Positions 37,155 to 46,676 are shown, counted from the stretch's first letter. The stretch: 64,000 nucleotides of DNA from Afipia sp. (GCA_017308575.1 JAFKEQ010000001.1:434001-498000); one strand, 5' to 3'. The notes: generated from the letters alone by a model not told the origin. Program-made: numbers and translations.

Positions 37155-37182
37155 ATATGGCGATTTCGCGGTTCCGTTCAAG
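37155..37182 (-). promoter_or_regulatory. Candidate sigma-32 (RpoH) promoter of hsp20
   Basis: On the minus strand: CTTGAA, a 16-base spacer, CCATAT(TGA). The spacing and boxes fit RpoH promoters and put the transcript start about 85 bases before the hsp20 ATG, exactly the span of the ROSE-like leader. Confidence 0.65.
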
Positions 37183-37218
37183 AACCACCTAACTATTTTT
37201 AAACACAGAACAATTCGT

Positions 37219-38319
37219 TCAGCCGTCCAGCCGGCTGCGGCCATCGGCGGCGAACAGATGGAGCTTGTCCCGCGCGGCCGTGACCCTGATCCGCTCGCCG
37301 ATCGCGGGCGCAGTGTCGCCCGGCAGGCGCACGATGATCTCGCCGGGCGGCAGTTCGCCCGGCTTCGCGCTGACGGCGGGCGTGCCTTCGGCCTGCGCGC
37401 GCTTGCCATAGACGAACGTCTCCGCGCCGACCCGCTCGATGGCATCGACTGTCAGTTCGAGCGCGAGGCCGGCGGGCGTCGATGGACCGGTCAGCGCGAA
37501 GTCTTCCGGCCGCACGCCGAGAATGGCATCGCCGGGGACATCGATCCGCAGATCGCCGAGTAGCGGACCGAGGCCATTGGAGTTGACGGGGAGCAGGTTC
37601 ATTGGCGGTGCGCCAATGAACGACGCGACGAATGTGGTGGCGGGCTTGCTGTAGATGTCGAGCGGCTTGCCGATCTGCTCCACCACGCCGCCGTTCATCA
37701 CCACCAGAATGTCGGCCAGCGTCATCGCCTCGAGCTGGTCGTGGGTGACGTAGATCGAAGTGGTCTTGAGGCGGCGCTGCAGCTTGCGGATTTCGACGCG
37801 CATGGCGATGCGCAGCTTGGCGTCGAGATTCGACAGCGGTTCGTCGAACAGGAACACTTTCGGCTGCCGCACGATGGCGCGGCCCATGGCGACGCGCTGG
37901 CGCTGGCCGCCGGAAAGCTGGCGCGGCTTGCGCTCCAGCATCGGCGCGATTTCGAGAATCTGCGCGGCTTCGCGCACGCGCGCGTCGATCTCAGGCTTGG
38001 GCACGCCGCGATTGCGCAGGCCATAGGCCATGTTGTTGTAGACGCTCATGTGCGGATAGAGCGCGTAGTTCTGAAACACCATGGCGATGTCGCGGTCGGC
38101 GGGCTCGATCTCGTTGACCACGCGGCCGCCGATATCGATGGTCCCGCTGGTGATGGTCTCGAGGCCCGCCACCATGCGCAGCAGCGTGGACTTGCCGCAG
38201 CCCGACGGTCCGACCAGCACGCAGAACTGTCCATCGCCGACCTCGAAGTCGATGCCCTTGATGGCCTCGACTCCGCCCGCATAGGTCTTCCTGACATCGC
38301 GCAGAACGACGTTCGCCAT
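37219..38319 (-). CDS. ugpC: sn-Glycerol-3-phosphate ABC transporter ATP-binding protein
   Basis: 366 residues, a MalK/UgpC-type ATPase with a C-terminal regulatory OB/TOBE domain. Walker [13 protein letters not shown]-loop [14 protein letters not shown], signature [19 protein letters not shown], Walker [17 protein letters not shown], switch [12 protein letters not shown]. It energises the UgpA/UgpE permease. Last gene of ugpB-A-E-C; 9-base gap after ugpE. Assignment to glycerol-3-phosphate rests on the operon, since MalK-type ATPases are alike. Confidence 0.93.
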   Translation of the reverse strand: MANVVLRDVRKTYAGGVEAIKGIDFEVGDGQFCVLVGPSGCGKSTLLRMVAGLETITSGTIDIGGRVVNEIEPADRDIAMVFQNYALYPHMSVYNNMAYGLRNRGVPKPEIDARVREAAQILEIAPMLERKPRQLSGGQRQRVAMGRAIVRQPKVFLFDEPLSNLDAKLRIAMRVEIRKLQRRLKTTSIYVTHDQLEAMTLADILVVMNGGVVEQIGKPLDIYSKPATTFVASFIGAPPMNLLPVNSNGLGPLLGDLRIDVPGDAILGVRPEDFALTGPSTPAGLALELTVDAIERVGAETFVYGKRAQAEGTPAVSAKPGELPPGEIIVRLPGDTAPAIGERIRVTAARDKLHLFAADGRSRLDG

Positions 38320-38328
38320 ACTTGCTTC

Positions 38329-39177
38329 CTACTTCTCGGTCTCGACCAGGCCGCGCACGAACAGCCGCTGCATCAGGATCACCACGGCCACCGGCGGCAG
38401 CATCGCCAGCACGGCGGTCGCCATCGCAAGCTGCCATTCGGCGAGTTCGTCGGTGGTGGTCAGCATTTTCTTGATGCCGGTGACGATGGTCTGCATCGAA
38501 TCCTGCGTCGTGATCAGCAGCGGCCACAGATACTGATTCCAGCCGTAAATGAACTGGATCACGAACAGCGCCGCGATGGTGGTGACCGACAGCGGCAGCA
38601 GCGTATCCTTGAAGAAGCGGAACGGGCCCGCGCCGTCGATCTTCGACGCTTCCAGCAATTCCTCCGGCACGGTCATGAAGAACTGCCGGAACAGCAGCGT
38701 GCCGGTCGCGGAGGCGATCAGCGGCAGGATCAGGCCCGCATAGGTGTCGAGCAGATGCAGGTCCGCCACCACCTTGTAGGTCGGATAGATGCGCACCTCG
38801 ACCGGCAGCATCAGCGTAATGAAGATGATCCAGAACGCGGTCTTGCGGAAAGGGAAGCGGAAGTAGACCACCGCGAACGCCGACAGGATCGAGATAATGA
38901 TCTTGCCGACCGCAATGCCGGTGGCGGAGATGAAGGAATTCATCAGCATGTGGCCGACCGGCTCGCGGCTGGCGCGTGAGCCGCCGACAAAGATCGCGCG
39001 ATAGTAATTCTCCAGCGTATGCGTGCCGGGCGAGAGCGGCATGTTGCCGGTGACCACCGTCGCGGCGTCGTGAGTCGAGGCGATCACCGCGAGATAGACC
39101 GGAAACGCGACGATGAAGACGCCGAAGATCAGGATGGCGTAGGCGAGAAAATCGCGCAGCGGGCGGTGCTCGACCAT
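38329..39177 (-). CDS. ugpE: sn-Glycerol-3-phosphate ABC transporter permease UgpE
   Basis: 282 residues with six membrane helices and the EAA loop for ATPase contact (PEELLEASKIDGAGPFRFFK). An N-terminal [16 protein letters not shown] segment and the long periplasmic loop YLAVIASTHDAATVVTGNMP are family-typical for UgpE. One-base stop/start overlap (TGATG) with ugpA, so translation is coupled. Confidence 0.94.
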   Translation of the reverse strand: MVEHRPLRDFLAYAILIFGVFIVAFPVYLAVIASTHDAATVVTGNMPLSPGTHTLENYYRAIFVGGSRASREPVGHMLMNSFISATGIAVGKIIISILSAFAVVYFRFPFRKTAFWIIFITLMLPVEVRIYPTYKVVADLHLLDTYAGLILPLIASATGTLLFRQFFMTVPEELLEASKIDGAGPFRFFKDTLLPLSVTTIAALFVIQFIYGWNQYLWPLLITTQDSMQTIVTGIKKMLTTTDELAEWQLAMATAVLAMLPPVAVVILMQRLFVRGLVETEK

Positions 39178-40058
39178 CAGTATTGCACCTTGCGCTCGAC
39201 ATAGCGGAACTGGATCGCGGTGAGCGCGATCACGATCACCATCAGGATCACCGACTGCGCGGCGGAGCCGCCGAGATCGCCGCCGAGGCGGCCGTCGGCA
39301 AACACCTTGTAGACCATGGTGGTGGTCGCGCCCGCCGGGCCGCCGCCGGTCACCGCATCGATGATGCCGAAGGTGTCAAAGAATACGTAGACGACATTGA
39401 CCACCAGCAGGAAGAACAGTGTCGGCGACAGCAGCGGGAAGGTCACGGTCCAGAACCGGCGCAGCGGTTTCGCGCCGTCGATGGCGGCGGCCTCGAGCAC
39501 GCTTTTCGGAATCGCCTGAAGCCCGGCGAGAAAGAACAGGAAATTATAGGCGATCTGTTTCCAGACCGCGGCCATCACCACCAGCGTGAGGGCGTGGTGG
39601 CCGTTCAGCATCGGATTCCAGTCGAAGCCGAGCACGCGCAGCGGCCGCGCCAGCGTGCCGAGCGAGGGATGAAACATGAAGATCCACAGCACGCCCGCGA
39701 TCGCGGGCGCCACCGCATAAGGCCACATCATCATCGTCTTGAAGACGGGCGCGGCTTTCAGCTCCTTGTCCGCCTGTGTCGCGAACAGCAGCGCAATGCT
39801 CAGCGAGGCCAGCGCGACGAGCGTGGAGAACACGGCGGTGGTGACGATCGCCTTGTAGTATTCGGGCTGGGCGAGCAGCGTCTGATAATTTTCCAGTCCG
39901 ACGAATTCGGTGTTCAGGCCGAACGCATCCTCGCGCAGGAAGGACTGCCACACCGCCTGGCTGGCTGGCCAGTAGAAGAACACGAACGTGATGATGAGCT
40001 GCGGAATCAGCAGCAGATAGGGCAGCAACTTGTTGTGGAAGACAGCGGATTTTTCCAT
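39177..40058 (-). CDS. ugpA: sn-Glycerol-3-phosphate ABC transporter permease UgpA
   Basis: 293 residues, six membrane helices, EAA motif [20 protein letters not shown]. The N-terminus [20 protein letters not shown] and the periplasmic [20 protein letters not shown] are typical of UgpA. It forms the membrane channel with UgpE. Confidence 0.94.
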   Translation of the reverse strand: MEKSAVFHNKLLPYLLLIPQLIITFVFFYWPASQAVWQSFLREDAFGLNTEFVGLENYQTLLAQPEYYKAIVTTAVFSTLVALASLSIALLFATQADKELKAAPVFKTMMMWPYAVAPAIAGVLWIFMFHPSLGTLARPLRVLGFDWNPMLNGHHALTLVVMAAVWKQIAYNFLFFLAGLQAIPKSVLEAAAIDGAKPLRRFWTVTFPLLSPTLFFLLVVNVVYVFFDTFGIIDAVTGGGPAGATTTMVYKVFADGRLGGDLGGSAAQSVILMVIVIALTAIQFRYVERKVQY

Positions 40059-40108
40059 TCAGTCGACTCTCCCTTCCCCCTGCTTGCGCAGGGGGAAGGT
40101 ATTAGACG

Positions 40109-41434
40109 TTACTTCACGGTCTTTTCGAACGTGCGCAGCATCGCGTTGCCACGGGCCACGGCGGAATCGAGCGCGTCCTTGGCGCTCTTCTGTCCCGCGA
40201 GCGCGGCTTCCAGTTCTTCCGCCCAGATGTCGCGCATCTGCACCATGTTGCCGAACCGCAGGCCGCGCGAATTTTCCGTCGGCTCCTTGTTGGTCAGTTC
40301 CTTCAGCGGCGTTTCCAGCGTCGGGTTCTTCTCATAGAAGCCGCTGGCCTTGGTCTTCTCGTAGGCCGCCTTGGTGATCGGCAGATAGCCGGATTCCTGA
40401 TGCAGCTTGGCCTGCCGGTCGGTGTCGGAGAGGAAGGCGAAGAACTTGGCGACGCCCTTGTATTCTTCGGGCTTCTTGCCGCCCATCACCCACAGCGATG
40501 CGCCGCCGATGATGGAGTTCTGCGGTGCGCCCGCGACGTCCGGATAGTACGGCATCGGTGCGGAGGTGAAGGCGAACTTCGCGGTGCCCTTGGCGGTGGC
40601 GTAATAGCCCGACGAGGTCAGGAAGATCGGGCATTCGCCGGAGCCGAAGCGGCTTTCGCTGGCATTGGCGCGGCCGGAATAATCGTAGGTCTTGTCCTTC
40701 TGCAGGTCGATCAGGTTCTGCAGGTGCTTGATGTGCAGCGGCGAGTTGAACTTCAGCACGGTGTCGAAACCGTCGAGGCCGTTGGCCTTGGTGCCGATCG
40801 GCACGTTATGCCACGCCGAGAACTGCTCGATGTGCGCCCAGGTGGCCCAGGCGTTGGAGAAGCCGCAGGTGGTGTAGCCCGCCGCCTTCAGCTTCTTCGC
40901 GTCTTCGAACACCTGCGGCCAGGTCTTCGGAATCTCCGCGATGTTGGCCTTCTTCAGCGCGTCGAGATTGATCCACATCACCATCGACGACGAGTTGAAA
41001 GGGAACGACAGCATGTCGCCCTTGGCGGTGGAATAATAGCCGGTGATCGCTGGCAGATAGGCCTTCGGATCGAACGGCTCGCCCGCGTCCTTCATGAGCT
41101 GGTAGACCGGCTTGATCGCGCCCGTCGCGCTCATCATGGTCGCGGTGCCGACCTCGAACACCTGCAGGATGTGCGGCGCGGTGCCGGCGCGGAACGCGGC
41201 AATGCCCGCGTTCATGGTGTCGGGATAGCTGCCCTTGAACGTCGGGACCACCTTGTAGTCGCTCTGCGAGGCGTTGAAGTCTGCGGCGAGCTTGTTGACG
41301 ATGTCGTTGTTGCCGCCGGTCATGGCGTGCCACCACTGGATTTCGGTGACGGCCTGCGCAGGCGTCGCGCAGGCGACAATTGCCGAGGCGGCGAGGCCCA
41401 GCACGGCGTGAAAGGCGGTGGTGCGAACGGTCAT
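40109..41434 (-). CDS. ugpB: sn-Glycerol-3-phosphate-binding periplasmic protein UgpB
   Basis: 441 residues, cluster-type extracellular solute-binding protein. Signal peptide: AFHAVLGLAASAIVACATPAQ, cleaved near AQA. The mature start VTEIQWWHAMTGGNNDIVNK and the later SYPDTMNAGIAAFRAGTAPH, NSSSMVMWINLDALKKA and SIIGGASLWVMGGKKPEEYKG match UgpB closely. First gene of the operon. ATG 41434 has GGGAGAA upstream. Uptake of glycerol-3-phosphate supplies both phosphate and carbon, and such operons are often under PhoB control, but I found no clear Pho box. Confidence 0.94.
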   Translation of the reverse strand: MTVRTTAFHAVLGLAASAIVACATPAQAVTEIQWWHAMTGGNNDIVNKLAADFNASQSDYKVVPTFKGSYPDTMNAGIAAFRAGTAPHILQVFEVGTATMMSATGAIKPVYQLMKDAGEPFDPKAYLPAITGYYSTAKGDMLSFPFNSSSMVMWINLDALKKANIAEIPKTWPQVFEDAKKLKAAGYTTCGFSNAWATWAHIEQFSAWHNVPIGTKANGLDGFDTVLKFNSPLHIKHLQNLIDLQKDKTYDYSGRANASESRFGSGECPIFLTSSGYYATAKGTAKFAFTSAPMPYYPDVAGAPQNSIIGGASLWVMGGKKPEEYKGVAKFFAFLSDTDRQAKLHQESGYLPITKAAYEKTKASGFYEKNPTLETPLKELTNKEPTENSRGLRFGNMVQMRDIWAEELEAALAGQKSAKDALDSAVARGNAMLRTFEKTVK

Positions 41435-41752
41435 CGATGGTTTCTCCCGGAAAGCCGTCATCATCGTTCGCGCCGTAACAGCGCCGGATGACGTGCAGGT
41501 GACGGGCCGGATGGTAGTCGGGGAGGGTTGCCGGAGGGAAGCCCTAAATGCCTTGGATCTTCGGTGGAGACGATCAATGGCCGCCCCGGTGCGATTAGCG
41601 CACCATTGCTCCGCTCATTCCCGCGCAAGCGGGAATCCAGCCCTTCAAAGGCTTTGATTCAAAAATCTGGGTCCCCGCGTACGCGGGGACGAGCGGAAGA
41701 GAGTCTGTGCCCCGGACGCAACATGATATGTCGCGCCCGGTATATGCGGAAG
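41435..41752. other. Gap upstream of ugpB with repeats
   Basis: About 320 bases between ugpB and the CoA-transferase gene, both on the minus strand. It carries repeat B copy 2 and a 35-base fragment of repeat A (about 41707-41740, CCCCGGACGC ... GCGCCCGG). The ugp promoter must lie in the left part. Confidence 0.6.
41611..41697. repeat. Palindromic repeat family B, copy 2
   Basis: TTCCCGCGCAAGCGGGAA then GTCCCCGCGTACGCGGGGAC, joined by TCCAGCCCTTCAAAGGC and a short A/T-rich linker. Order of the two palindromes is the reverse of copy 1, so it is inverted relative to it. Confidence 0.85.
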
Positions 41753-42949
41753 TCAGCGCTTGCGCTGGTCCATCACCACGCCGGATGCCTTGAGATCGGC
41801 GATCTCCTTGGCCGAATAGCCGAACTCGCCGAGGATCTCGTCGGAGTGCTGGGCGTATTTCGGCGGCACATGGCGCAGGCTGGCCTTGGTCCGGTCGAAC
41901 CGGATCGGCGAGGCGACGCCCTTGTACCAGTCCTTTTCGACGATATCGCCGCGCTGCCTGGTGTGCTCGTTGGACAGAGCCTTGTCGATCGACTGCACCG
42001 GACCGGCGGGAAGACCGGCGGCGAGAAGACGGCGGCACAGCGGTTCGCTGTCGAAGTCCTTGAGGATATCGACAAGAATCGCGCGCAGTTCGTCACGGTT
42101 GGCGATGCGGTCGCGGTTGCGCGCGAACCGCGGATCGGTGCCGAATTCAGGCCGCCCCAGTTCCTTCATCAGCTTGCGGAAGGTGCCGTCGTTGCCGACG
42201 CCCATGAAGATGTTGCCGTCGCGTGCCGGGAACACCGCATAGGGAACGAGGTTCGGGTGCTCGTTGCCGGTCAGCGCCGGCGGCTTGCCATGCAGGAAGT
42301 AGTTGGCCGTGTGCGGATGCATGATCGAGAGGCCGACTTCGTAAAGCGTCGTCTCGAGGAACTGCCCCTTGCCGGACCGCGCACGCTCCGCCAGCGCCAT
42401 CAGGATGCCGGTCGCTGCATAAAGCCCGGTGCTCATGTCCACCAGCGCGACGCCGATGCGCGTCGGGCCGCTTTCAGGCGAACCCGTCGCAGCCATCAAC
42501 CCGACCATGGACTGGATGATCGCGTCGTAGCCGGGATGGCCGCCGTGCGGGCCGTCCGCGCCGAAGCCGGAGATGCGGCAATGAATCAGGCGCGGAAATT
42601 TTCCGCGCAGGAAATCGTTGCCGATGCCCCACTTGTCCAGCGTGCCGGGCTTGAAGTTCTCGATCAGCACGTCGGCGGTCTCGAGCATCTTCATCAGCAC
42701 GGTGCGTCCGCCCTCGGACGCAAGGTCGAGGCCGACCGAGCGCTTGTTGCGGTTGGTGCCGATGAAATAGGCCGCGTCGTCGTCGTGGAACGGAGGACCC
42801 CAGTCGCGCGTCTCGTCGCCTGCGGGAGGTTCGACCTTCACGACATCCGCGCCGTGATCGGCGAGAATCTGTGTGCAGTAAGGACCGCCGAGCACGCGCG
42901 TCAGATCGATCACGCGCAGTCCGGCCATCGCTCCGGTTTGGGATGTCAT
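41753..42949 (-). CDS. CaiB/BaiF (family III) CoA-transferase
   Basis: 398 residues. Family III CoA-transferases move CoA between acyl groups through an aspartyl-CoA intermediate. The start LRVIDLTRVLGGPYCTQILA, DVVKVEPPAGDETRDWGPPF and NRNKRSVGLDLASEGG are typical, and the catalytic aspartate is the one in VALVDMSTGLYAA. The substrate (for example succinate, carnitine, formate, benzylsuccinate or another acid) cannot be told because no pathway gene is adjacent. Closest in feel to succinyl-CoA:acid transferases. Confidence 0.9.
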   Translation of the reverse strand: MTSQTGAMAGLRVIDLTRVLGGPYCTQILADHGADVVKVEPPAGDETRDWGPPFHDDDAAYFIGTNRNKRSVGLDLASEGGRTVLMKMLETADVLIENFKPGTLDKWGIGNDFLRGKFPRLIHCRISGFGADGPHGGHPGYDAIIQSMVGLMAATGSPESGPTRIGVALVDMSTGLYAATGILMALAERARSGKGQFLETTLYEVGLSIMHPHTANYFLHGKPPALTGNEHPNLVPYAVFPARDGNIFMGVGNDGTFRKLMKELGRPEFGTDPRFARNRDRIANRDELRAILVDILKDFDSEPLCRRLLAAGLPAGPVQSIDKALSNEHTRQRGDIVEKDWYKGVASPIRFDRTKASLRHVPPKYAQHSDEILGEFGYSAKEIADLKASGVVMDQRKR

Positions 42950-43147
42950 CAGGTCAACCTTCGATCAACGGAAAACAGAAGACGACGCTGCGGGGATGCA
43001 GCATGCGTCACATTGAAAGAATTCGGAGAGCGCCGTCAATATCGGCGGGGATTGGCTTCCATGCGTGCGCGTATGCTGCGCTGCATTCGTTCAGCAAGCG
43101 AACATTATGATTGCGATAGCTTGATGGCGAGGCGAGGATGCCGAACC

Positions 43148-43402
43148 TCACTCTGCGGGCTTCAATAAACGCTTCTTCGCAAATGCGCGCCCCGAGTGCG
43201 ATTTTAAATAGGTCTCGAATGCGAGGGCAGGAAGTTTGTCAGGAAAGCCGCAGTACCAGACAAGCCGCCATGGCCTGAATTTCGCGGTATGCGTTGATTT
43301 TCCGGCGTTGTGATCGGCAAGCCTCTGCTTCAGATCCGCCGTGGCGCCTGTGTATTCCTGGTCCGGAGAGCTAAGGCTGCGGAGGATATAAACGTACCAC
43401 AT
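43148..43402 (-). CDS. GIY-YIG domain protein (UPF0213-type)
   Basis: 84 residues: WYVYILRSLSSPDQEYTGAT, ADLKQRLADHNAGKSTHTAK, FRPWRLVWYCGFPDKLPALA and FETYLKSHSGRAFAKKRL, a complete single-domain GIY-YIG endonuclease-like protein. The second half of the motif appears as EYTG rather than the usual YIG/YVG, and the catalytic Arg (LKQRL) and Glu (FETYL) remain. The surrounding 400 bases are lower in GC than the neighbours (28 of 60 in 43201-43260), so the gene may be a recent arrival. Start ATG 43402 is chosen over a longer frame. Confidence 0.83.
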   Translation of the reverse strand: MWYVYILRSLSSPDQEYTGATADLKQRLADHNAGKSTHTAKFRPWRLVWYCGFPDKLPALAFETYLKSHSGRAFAKKRLLKPAE

Positions 43403-43440
43403 GGCACGCATCTTCAATCGCACGAGTGTTGGCCGTCAAT

Positions 43441-43682
43441 GCGCCACGCGTAGCTGTAGGATTCAGCATATTCTGGATTTTGAAGATTGGATCAGCTCGT
43501 CGCCGCCCTTCGGGCTTTGCCGGGCACGCTTCGCCATCGGCTACGTGGCTGCGCCACGCGTAGCCGTCGGTTTCAGCATAATCTGGATTTGAAGATTGGA
43601 TCAGCCCGTCGCCGCCCTTCGGGCTGTGCCGGGCACGCTTCGCCTTCGGCTACGTGGCTGCGCCACGCGTAGCCGAAGGCGA
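43441..43682. repeat. Tandem repeat of a 109-110 base unit next to tRNA-Ala
   Basis: Unit 1 is 43441-43550 (110 bases), unit 2 is 43551-43659 (109 bases) and a third begins at 43660 and ends after about 22 bases. Each begins GCGCCACGCGTAGC and contains TTCAGCATA, TCTGGATTT, GAAGATTGGATCAG and CGTCGCCGCCCTTCGGGCT. The last junction forms a long hairpin (GCCTTCGGCTACGTGGC / GCCACGCGTAGCCGAAGGC) directly beside the tRNA 3' end. Confidence 0.9.
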
Positions 43683-43686
43683 GGCG

Positions 43687-43762
<76 letters not shown>

Positions 43763-43825
43763 GAACACCTCGCTGCACGTTGGGGCGCGCAGCGCCTTAA
43801 ATCTATCAAACCTGTTGGGCTTGAG

Positions 43826-43849
43826 CGCGAAGCGGGTGACCGCTTCGCG
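43826..43849. terminator. Hairpin between TIGR02300 gene and tRNA-Ala
   Basis: CGCGAAGCGG, loop GTGA, CCGCTTCGCG, a perfect 10-pair stem. No T-run follows on either strand, so it may be a processing or pause hairpin after the TIGR02300 stop codon (minus strand). Confidence 0.55.
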
Positions 43850-43883
43850 AATAAGCGCCAAAAATCACACTTGAGAACTTATC

Positions 43884-44288
43884 TCAAGTCTCTTCGTCAC
43901 CGGAAACATCACCAATGATGTCGGTGACGTCCTCGTCGTCTTCCTCGTCCTCGGCGATGAAGGTCGAATCGTCGTCATCGTCGTCGCCGAGGCTGTCGTC
44001 GACTTCGATATCGTCTTCGCTCTCCGGCATCGCAGCCTTGACCTTGCCGGTCTTTTCCTCGGCATCGGCCTCTTCCAGCGAGACCAATTCTTCCTGCTCG
44101 GCCGGCTCCGGCACGATCGAGGTGTTGGCGGCGCTGGCGGCGTTGGAGCGGGTGCGCGCCACAGGAACCGGCGCAATCGGCACGACCTCGCCGGTATAGG
44201 GCGAAATCACCGGATTCTTGTTGAGGTCGTAGAACTTCTTGCCCGTGGTCGGGCAAATGCGCTTGGTTCCGAGATCGGCTTTGGCCAC
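43884..44288 (-). CDS. TIGR02300 family protein (FYDLN acidic protein)
   Basis: 134 residues. The N-terminus AKADLGTKRICPTTGKKFYD and LNKNPVISPYTGEVVPIAP define the TIGR02300 family, and the C-terminal half is extremely acidic (DIEVDDSLGDDDDDDSTFIA). The N-terminal part resembles a degenerate zinc ribbon with only one cysteine. Start is GTG at 44288 with AGGA 9 bases upstream; a longer open frame to 44399 is not family-like. Function unknown. Divergent from aroA. Confidence 0.9.
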   Translation of the reverse strand: MAKADLGTKRICPTTGKKFYDLNKNPVISPYTGEVVPIAPVPVARTRSNAASAANTSIVPEPAEQEELVSLEEADAEEKTGKVKAAMPESEDDIEVDDSLGDDDDDDSTFIAEDEEDDEDVTDIIGDVSGDEET

Positions 44289-44440
44289 GGCTTTTAGTCC
44301 TGAGGATGTCTTGAAAAAGCGGTGCTTCACTTGGGCGGTTGCGCCGCCGCTGTCAATAGCGGTTTGAACGATAAATGACCGCCCCGTGACGCGGCGCAAG
44401 GGGCGTGGTAGGAGCCGCCCACATCAAAGGACATGCCGTC

Positions 44441-45778
44441 TTGACCCATTCCGCCACCCCCACACCGCTCGAATCACGTGCCGCAGGCGCGCTCAGCGGC
44501 CGCGTCCGTGTTCCGGGCGACAAGTCGATCTCCCACCGGGCCCTGATTCTGGGGGCTCTGGCGGTGGGAGAAACCCGTATTTCCGGGCTTCTGGAGGGGG
44601 AGGACGTTCTCAACACCGCCAAGGCCATGGCGGCGCTGGGGGCGAAGGTGGAACGGACCGGCGAGGGGGCCTGGTCGGTCCACGGGGTCGGGGTGGGCGG
44701 TTTTGTCTCCCCAAACGCGCCGCTCGATTTCGGCAACAGCGGCACCGGCTGCCGCCTGGCCATGGGCGCGGTGGCCGGATGCCCGGTGACGGCGACCTTT
44801 GACGGCGACGCCTCGCTGCGCAGCCGCCCGATGCGCCGGATTCTGGATCCGCTGGAGCAGATGGGCGCCAGGGTGACATCGAGCGGCGATGGCGGCCGCC
44901 TGCCGATGACGCTGCAGGGCGCGCGCGATCCGCTGCCGATCGAATACCGCACGCCGGTGGCCTCCGCGCAGATCAAGTCGGCGGTGCTGCTGGCGGGCCT
45001 GTCGGCACCGGGCGTCACCACGGTGATCGAGAAGGAAGCCAGCCGCGATCACACCGAACTCATGCTCAGTCATTTCGGCGCGCATGTCGTCACCACGGCG
45101 GAAGGCGCGCATGGCCGCAGGATAGCGCTCACCGGCCAGCCCGAACTGCGCGGCGCGCCCGTGGTCGTCCCTGCCGATCCGTCTTCGGCAGCGTTCCCCA
45201 TTGTCGCGGCGCTGATCGTGCCGGGCTCCGATGTCACGCTCACCGACATCATGACCAATCCCCTGCGCACGGGACTCTTCACGACGTTGCGCGAAATGGG
45301 CGCGTCGATCGAGGAAAGTCACCAGCGCGGCGATGCGGGCGAACCGATGGCGCAATTCCGTGTGCGCGCATCGAAGCTGCGCGGCGTCACCGTGCCGCCG
45401 GAGCGCGCGCCATCGATGATCGACGAATATCTCGTGCTCGCGGTCGCCGCCGCGTTCGCAGAAGGCGTCACCACCATGCGTGGATTGCAGGAACTGCGCG
45501 TCAAGGAATCCGACCGCCTCGAAGCGACCGTCGACATGCTGCGCGTCAACGGCGTTGAGGTGGAGATTTCCGGCGACGACATGATCGTCAACGGCAAAGG
45601 CTATGTGCCGGGCGGCGGCCTTGTCGCCACCCACATGGATCACCGCATCGCCATGTCGGCGCTGGTGATGGGCGCGGCCTCCGATACGCCGGTGAAAATC
45701 GACGACACCGGCTTCATCGCCACCAGCTTTCCGGATTTCATTCCGATGATGCGCGGCCTCGGCGCTGATTTTTCCTAA
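44441..45778 (+). CDS. aroA: 3-Phosphoshikimate 1-carboxyvinyltransferase (EPSP synthase), class II-like
   Basis: 445 residues; sixth step of the shikimate pathway and the target of glyphosate. [49 protein letters not shown] and [17 protein letters not shown] match the class II (CP4-like) group. The phosphoenolpyruvate loop reads [15 protein letters not shown]: it keeps Gly where CP4 has Ala. I start at TTG 44441, which gives the family N-terminus and has AAAGGA nine bases upstream; a GTG at 44405 would add 12 residues. Directly followed by an acyltransferase gene on the other strand. Confidence 0.96.
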   Translation: MTHSATPTPLESRAAGALSGRVRVPGDKSISHRALILGALAVGETRISGLLEGEDVLNTAKAMAALGAKVERTGEGAWSVHGVGVGGFVSPNAPLDFGNSGTGCRLAMGAVAGCPVTATFDGDASLRSRPMRRILDPLEQMGARVTSSGDGGRLPMTLQGARDPLPIEYRTPVASAQIKSAVLLAGLSAPGVTTVIEKEASRDHTELMLSHFGAHVVTTAEGAHGRRIALTGQPELRGAPVVVPADPSSAAFPIVAALIVPGSDVTLTDIMTNPLRTGLFTTLREMGASIEESHQRGDAGEPMAQFRVRASKLRGVTVPPERAPSMIDEYLVLAVAAAFAEGVTTMRGLQELRVKESDRLEATVDMLRVNGVEVEISGDDMIVNGKGYVPGGGLVATHMDHRIAMSALVMGAASDTPVKIDDTGFIATSFPDFIPMMRGLGADFS

Positions 45779-45781
45779 AAA

Positions 45782-46468
45782 TCAGCCTGCGGGAAGCTCG
45801 GCCGGTTCGATCAGGGGACGGCCCGCAAGGGTATCGGCCTCGTTCTGAACCGCGTTCAGTGCGGCATCGAGCCGCGCGGCAGCTTCCGCCTTGTCGTCGC
45901 CCGCCTTGATATAGATCGGCTCGCCCCAGCGGATCACGACCCTGTTGAAGAACCACGGGATCAGGAAGCGGTCCCAGTTCTGCAGGCTGGTGCCGCGTCC
46001 GGCGCTCATGGTCGCGGGCAGGATCGGCAAGCCGGTGAGGCGCGCCAGATCGAGAATGCCTTCGCTGCTGCGCATGCGGGGGCCGCGCGGTCCGTCGGGC
46101 GTCACGAACAGGCTGTGGCCGTCGCGCGCGAAGCGCATCAGTTCGCGCACCGCGCGCATGCCGCCCTTCGACGTCGATCCGACCACGGTCTTGATGCCGA
46201 ACAGCGATGCGACCTTGCTGATGATCTGTCCGTCGCGATGGCCGCTGATCAGCGCGATCAGCGGCTTCTTGCCGTTGCGGAACATCGGCAGCATCACCAG
46301 CCGGCCGTGCCACATCGCGAGGATATAGGGCTCCGGAATCGGGAAGGGCGGCCGGTCGACGATGTTGGTGCGGTTGACCAGATGAAAGTAGATCGCGATC
46401 GGAACGCTGATGATCCACTGCACAGTGTTGGTGCGCAGCACGCGTTTGACGATAGCGGGGGTGGCCAT
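45782..46468 (-). CDS. DUF374 lysophospholipid acyltransferase family protein
   Basis: 228 residues of the DUF374 branch of the LPLAT superfamily. MWHGRLVMLPMFRNGKKPLIALI and the acidic/His pair in SGHRDGQIIS form the catalytic HxxxxD-type motif. VTPDGPRGPR is the second family motif (substrate binding). An N-terminal hydrophobic helix (WIISVPIAIYFHLV) anchors it to the membrane. Homologues acylate lipid A precursors or phospholipids; which one here is not determined. ATG 46468 is chosen. Divergent from cmk. Confidence 0.87.
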   Translation of the reverse strand: MATPAIVKRVLRTNTVQWIISVPIAIYFHLVNRTNIVDRPPFPIPEPYILAMWHGRLVMLPMFRNGKKPLIALISGHRDGQIISKVASLFGIKTVVGSTSKGGMRAVRELMRFARDGHSLFVTPDGPRGPRMRSSEGILDLARLTGLPILPATMSAGRGTSLQNWDRFLIPWFFNRVVIRWGEPIYIKAGDDKAEAAARLDAALNAVQNEADTLAGRPLIEPAELPAG

Positions 46469-46676
46469 GAGGATTCTACCGGACGGATTGCCAGCGGCGC
46501 CGGAGATGACGCGAATTCCTGCCTGCCTGGATTCGGCGCCGTTATAGACGAGCGCGGACGGAATGCCATCGAGAATCGCTTGAAAGTTGTGCGACAGCGG
46601 TCTTGAACGGGCCGGGCCGCGGCTGGTAAGCCGCTGCGCAACGCATTTGCCGCACAGAACGGGGTCTGGACCACGC

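Noticed and set aside
41435-41752. Pho box before ugpB
   Set aside because: I looked for two CTGTCAT-like half-sites and found none convincing.
43441-43682. Possible CRISPR array
   Set aside because: Only two full units of about 110 bases, with no short direct repeats alternating with unique spacers; no cas genes nearby.
44441-45778. Calling aroA glyphosate-resistant because it is CP4-like
   Set aside because: The key alanine of CP4 is a glycine here, so resistance cannot be asserted from sequence.
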